Positions 5,293 to 7,168 of a stretch of 7,168 nucleotides of DNA are shown here, one piece after another (position 1 is the stretch's first letter; each line of letters begins with the position of its first letter). The notes under the pieces were generated by a model. That model had not been told where the DNA came from. It ran no database searches and worked only from the letters and a program-made list of their open reading frames with translations. Source of the DNA: Lachnospiraceae bacterium (GTDB lineage Bacteria; Bacillota; Clostridia; Lachnospirales; Lachnospiraceae); NCBI GenBank assembly GCA_021199395.1, contig JAJQIE010000260.1, positions 1 to 7,168 of the forward strand. Direction: 5' to 3'. Made by a program: the position numbers and the translations under genes.

Positions 5293-6427
5293 TTAAACAG
5301 ATTCTTCTGTCTGCGCCTTACCGCCCAACGATACCCATTTCAGGTAGGCGTTGATAAACGGGTCGAGCGCTCCATCCATAACCGCATCTACATTGCCCGT
5401 CTCCTCGCCGGTGCGCAGATCCTTTACCATCTTGTAGGGCTGCATGACATAGGAGCGGATCTGGTTTCCCCAGCCGATTTCCTTGACCTCGCCCCGGATG
5501 TCGGAAGCTTTCTCCGCGTTCTCCTGCTCCCGCAAAAGCAACAGCTTTGTTTTGAGCATCTGCATCGCCTTGTCCTTGTTCTGGAACTGCGAGCGCTCAT
5601 TCTGGCACTGCACCACAATGCCGGTCGGCAGATGCGTGATTCGGATCGCGGAAGATGTTTTATTGATGTGCTGACCGCCCGCGCCGCTGGAACGGTAGGT
5701 ATCAATTCTCAGTTCCTCCGGATTGATCTCAATATCCAGATCCTGATCCAGCTCCGGCATGACCTCGCAGCTCACAAAGGAGGTCTGCCGCTTGCCCGCC
5801 GCGTTGAACGGTGAGATCCGCACCAGACGGTGTACGCCTTTCTCGGATTTCAGATAACCGTAAGCCTTGTCTCCGTTCACCTGGAAGGTCACAGACTTAA
5901 TTCCCGCTTCCTCTCCGTCCAGAAAATCAAGCACCTCGACCTGATAGCCCTTCTTCTCCGCCCAGCGCGTATACATGCGGTACAGCATCGAAGCCCAGTC
6001 GCAGGACTCTGTGCCGCCCGCCCCCGCGTGGAGCGTCACGATCGCGTTTGCGTTATCGTATTCCCCGGAAAGCAGGGTCTTTATACGGATATCGTCCAGC
6101 GTCTGCTGAAACTCATCCAGCATTTCCTGTATCTCCGGAAGTACAGACGCGTCATTTTCCTCGTAACCCATTTCAATCAGGAGTTCGATCTCATCATACT
6201 GATTCTGCAGCTTCTTACAGGTCTCCACATCCTCCTTCAGACTCGCGAGAACCTTCATGGATTCCTGTGACTGTTCCGGATTATCCCAGAAATCCGGTTC
6301 CTCCATCCTGCGCTCCATCTCCTGAATCCGCTGTTCCTTGTTTACGAGGTCAAAGTGAATCCCTCACTTCCACTAATGGTTTTGTAAAGCTGTTTAAAAC
6401 TGTTTTGAACTGGTCAAGTTCTACCAT
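5293..6427 (-). CDS. prfB: Peptide chain release factor 2, with programmed +1 frameshift
   Basis: RF2 recognises UAA and UGA in the ribosomal A site and triggers peptide release. The gene is in two frames: 6427-6353 (25 codons, MVELDQF...VRDSL), an in-frame TGA at 6352-6350, then after skipping base 6352 the frame 6351-5293. Joined, this gives 377 residues. SPF, the stop-codon-reading tripeptide (RISPFN), is at residues 205-207. GGQ, the peptidyl-tRNA hydrolysis motif (GAGGQHINK), is at 250-252. Both have the same numbers as in E. coli RF2, which supports the joined reading. Upstream AAGGTG (6433-6438) is a good ribosome site for the ATG at 6427. The 341-codon frame alone, starting at 6318, would lack the N-terminus. 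secA lies immediately upstream, as in Bacillus and many clostridia. Expression is autoregulated: scarce RF2 lets the ribosome shift at the UGA. Confidence 0.97.
6349..6364 (-). promoter_or_regulatory. prfB: prfB programmed +1 frameshift site
   Basis: On the minus strand it reads AGGGATTCACTTTGAC: a Shine-Dalgarno-like AGGG, the slippery CTT, the stop TGA, then C. CTT is codon 25 and TGA is codon 26, as in E. coli. The AGGG begins 9 bases before CTT, the same register as the E. coli AGGGGG, but its last two G bases are replaced by AT. Confidence 0.95.
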
Positions 6428-6456
6428 TGTGTCACCTTCTTTCTGAAAAAGTCAAA

Positions 6457-6462
6457 ATTATA
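6457..6462 (-). promoter_or_regulatory. Possible -10 box of a prfB promoter
   Basis: A perfect TATAAT on the minus strand lies 29 bases before the prfB ATG, in an AT-rich gap. No good -35 hexamer is found 16-18 bases upstream (GTAAAA or GGTAAA only), so prfB may instead be read through from secA. An imperfect stem (AAACGGC with GTCGTTT, 6465-6482) just upstream could weaken that readthrough. Confidence 0.35.
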
Positions 6463-6522
6463 GTAAACGACGTAAGCCGTTTTACCCTGTGCCAGACGCA
6501 AAGCTGCAAAAGCAGTCATTTC

Positions 6523-7168
6523 TCACGCCTTCCGTCCGCAGCACTGCTTGTACTTTTTACCGCTGCCGCACGGGCACGGGTCATTCGGATAAATCTTTTC
6601 GGAAACGCGCTTCTTCGGCGTGCGCGGGCCGGAATCATCCTTATTTGTGCCGGTTACCTTCGCAACCTCTTCGCGCTCTACTTTCTGTTCCACCTTAATA
6701 TGGTACAACAGACGGACGGTATCCTGCTGGATGCCCTCGGTCATCTCATCGAACATCTCGTAGGCACTCATCTTATACTCTACCTTAGGGTCGCGCTGGC
6801 CGTAGGCCTGCAGGCCAATACCCTGACGGAGCTGATCCATGTCGTCAATGTGATCCATCCACTTGCGATCAATGACCTTCAGCAGAATCACGCGCTCCAT
6901 CTCACGGAACTTCTCATCATCCGCGACTTCCTGTTCCTTCGCCTCGTACAACTTTATCGCCGCATCCTTCAGGAATTCCTTGAGTCTGTCCTTATTCGAA
7001 ATGGACGCCACTGCCTCATCCGTAACAGGAGAAAGCGGAATCGTTGGCAGGAGGATCGCGTTCAGCTCCTTCAAATCCCAGTTTTCCTTATCGTTGTCCG
7101 TACAGCTTCTGTCCACCGCTCGGCCAATGATATCCTCCGCCATCTTCAGAATTGAATCGCGCATGCTC
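6523..7168 (-). CDS. secA: Preprotein translocase ATPase SecA, C-terminal part (5' end beyond the window)
   Basis: SecA is the cytoplasmic motor that pushes preproteins through SecYEG. The last 214 residues are visible and the frame stays open to the right edge. The stretch ERVILLKVIDRKWMDHIDDM through QLRQGIGLQAYGQRDP is the helical scaffold/two-helix-finger region. It is followed by the EYKMSAYEMFDEM segment of the scaffold, a charged linker (KDDSGPRTPKKR) and the zinc-binding SEC-C tail CPCGSGKKYKQCC (CxC-x8-CC), which binds SecB or ribosomes in some bacteria. The motor domains lie outside the window. The stop is 95 bases before the prfB start, in the secA-prfB order common in Firmicutes. 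Confidence 0.97.
   Translation of the reverse strand, partial: SMRDSILKMAEDIIGRAVDRSCTDNDKENWDLKELNAILLPTIPLSPVTDEAVASISNKDRLKEFLKDAAIKLYEAKEQEVADDEKFREMERVILLKVIDRKWMDHIDDMDQLRQGIGLQAYGQRDPKVEYKMSAYEMFDEMTEGIQQDTVRLLYHIKVEQKVEREEVAKVTGTNKDDSGPRTPKKRVSEKIYPNDPCPCGSGKKYKQCCGRKA

Noticed and set aside
5017..5814. 265-codon plus-strand frame across the prfB 3' end and the ACT promoter
   Set aside because: It overlaps a conserved gene, a terminator and a promoter in antisense, and its product resembles no family I know.
6427..7155. 242-codon plus-strand frame opposite secA
   Set aside because: It is a shadow of the conserved SecA C-terminus, with no coding signature of its own.

Overview
The window comes from a low-to-mid GC Firmicute of class Clostridia, most likely a Lachnospiraceae-type gut anaerobe. 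This is inferred from the secA-prfB gene pair, a SecA tail with a CxC-x8-CC zinc motif, a PheB/UPF0735-type ACT protein upstream of homoserine dehydrogenase, and a fumarate-reductase-type flavoprotein. No rRNA or other strong taxonomic marker is present, so the family is a guess.

Layout: (1) Bases 3-1517, plus strand: the 3' part of an FAD-dependent oxidoreductase. (2) 1539-1590: a strong hairpin terminator between convergent genes. (3) 5092 back to 1610, minus strand: a probable threonine-branch operon of an ACT-domain regulator-like protein, homoserine dehydrogenase (hom), and a cofactor-independent phosphoglycerate-mutase-family enzyme (apgM). In this setting the last may be the functional homoserine kinase. 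(4) 6427 back to 5293, minus strand: prfB (peptide chain release factor 2), with its autoregulatory +1 frameshift intact and its own 3' hairpin. (5) From the right edge back to 6523, minus strand: the C-terminal end of secA.

The unusual part is inside apgM. The gene carries two extra in-frame segments, of 78 bp (26 codons) and 207 bp (69 codons), that the enzyme family does not need. Removing both leaves about 408 residues, the normal family length. Each is bounded by a direct repeat of host-gene sequence. Each also contains an inverted copy of that repeat in its middle, a small hairpin, and the same 13-base core CCGAAGCGGAGCG, which occurs three times in the window, always in the same orientation. 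Two of the copies share a further 54-bp body whose hairpin shows a compensatory base-pair change. This looks like a family of tiny palindromic, protein-tolerated insertion elements, analogous to but distinct in sequence from the Rickettsia palindromic elements. A tandem 42-bp repeat between the ACT gene and hom is a second, unrelated oddity.

Functionally, hom makes homoserine from aspartate semialdehyde, the apgM-family enzyme may phosphorylate it, and the ACT protein probably senses an amino acid. secA and prfB are housekeeping genes for protein export and translation termination.
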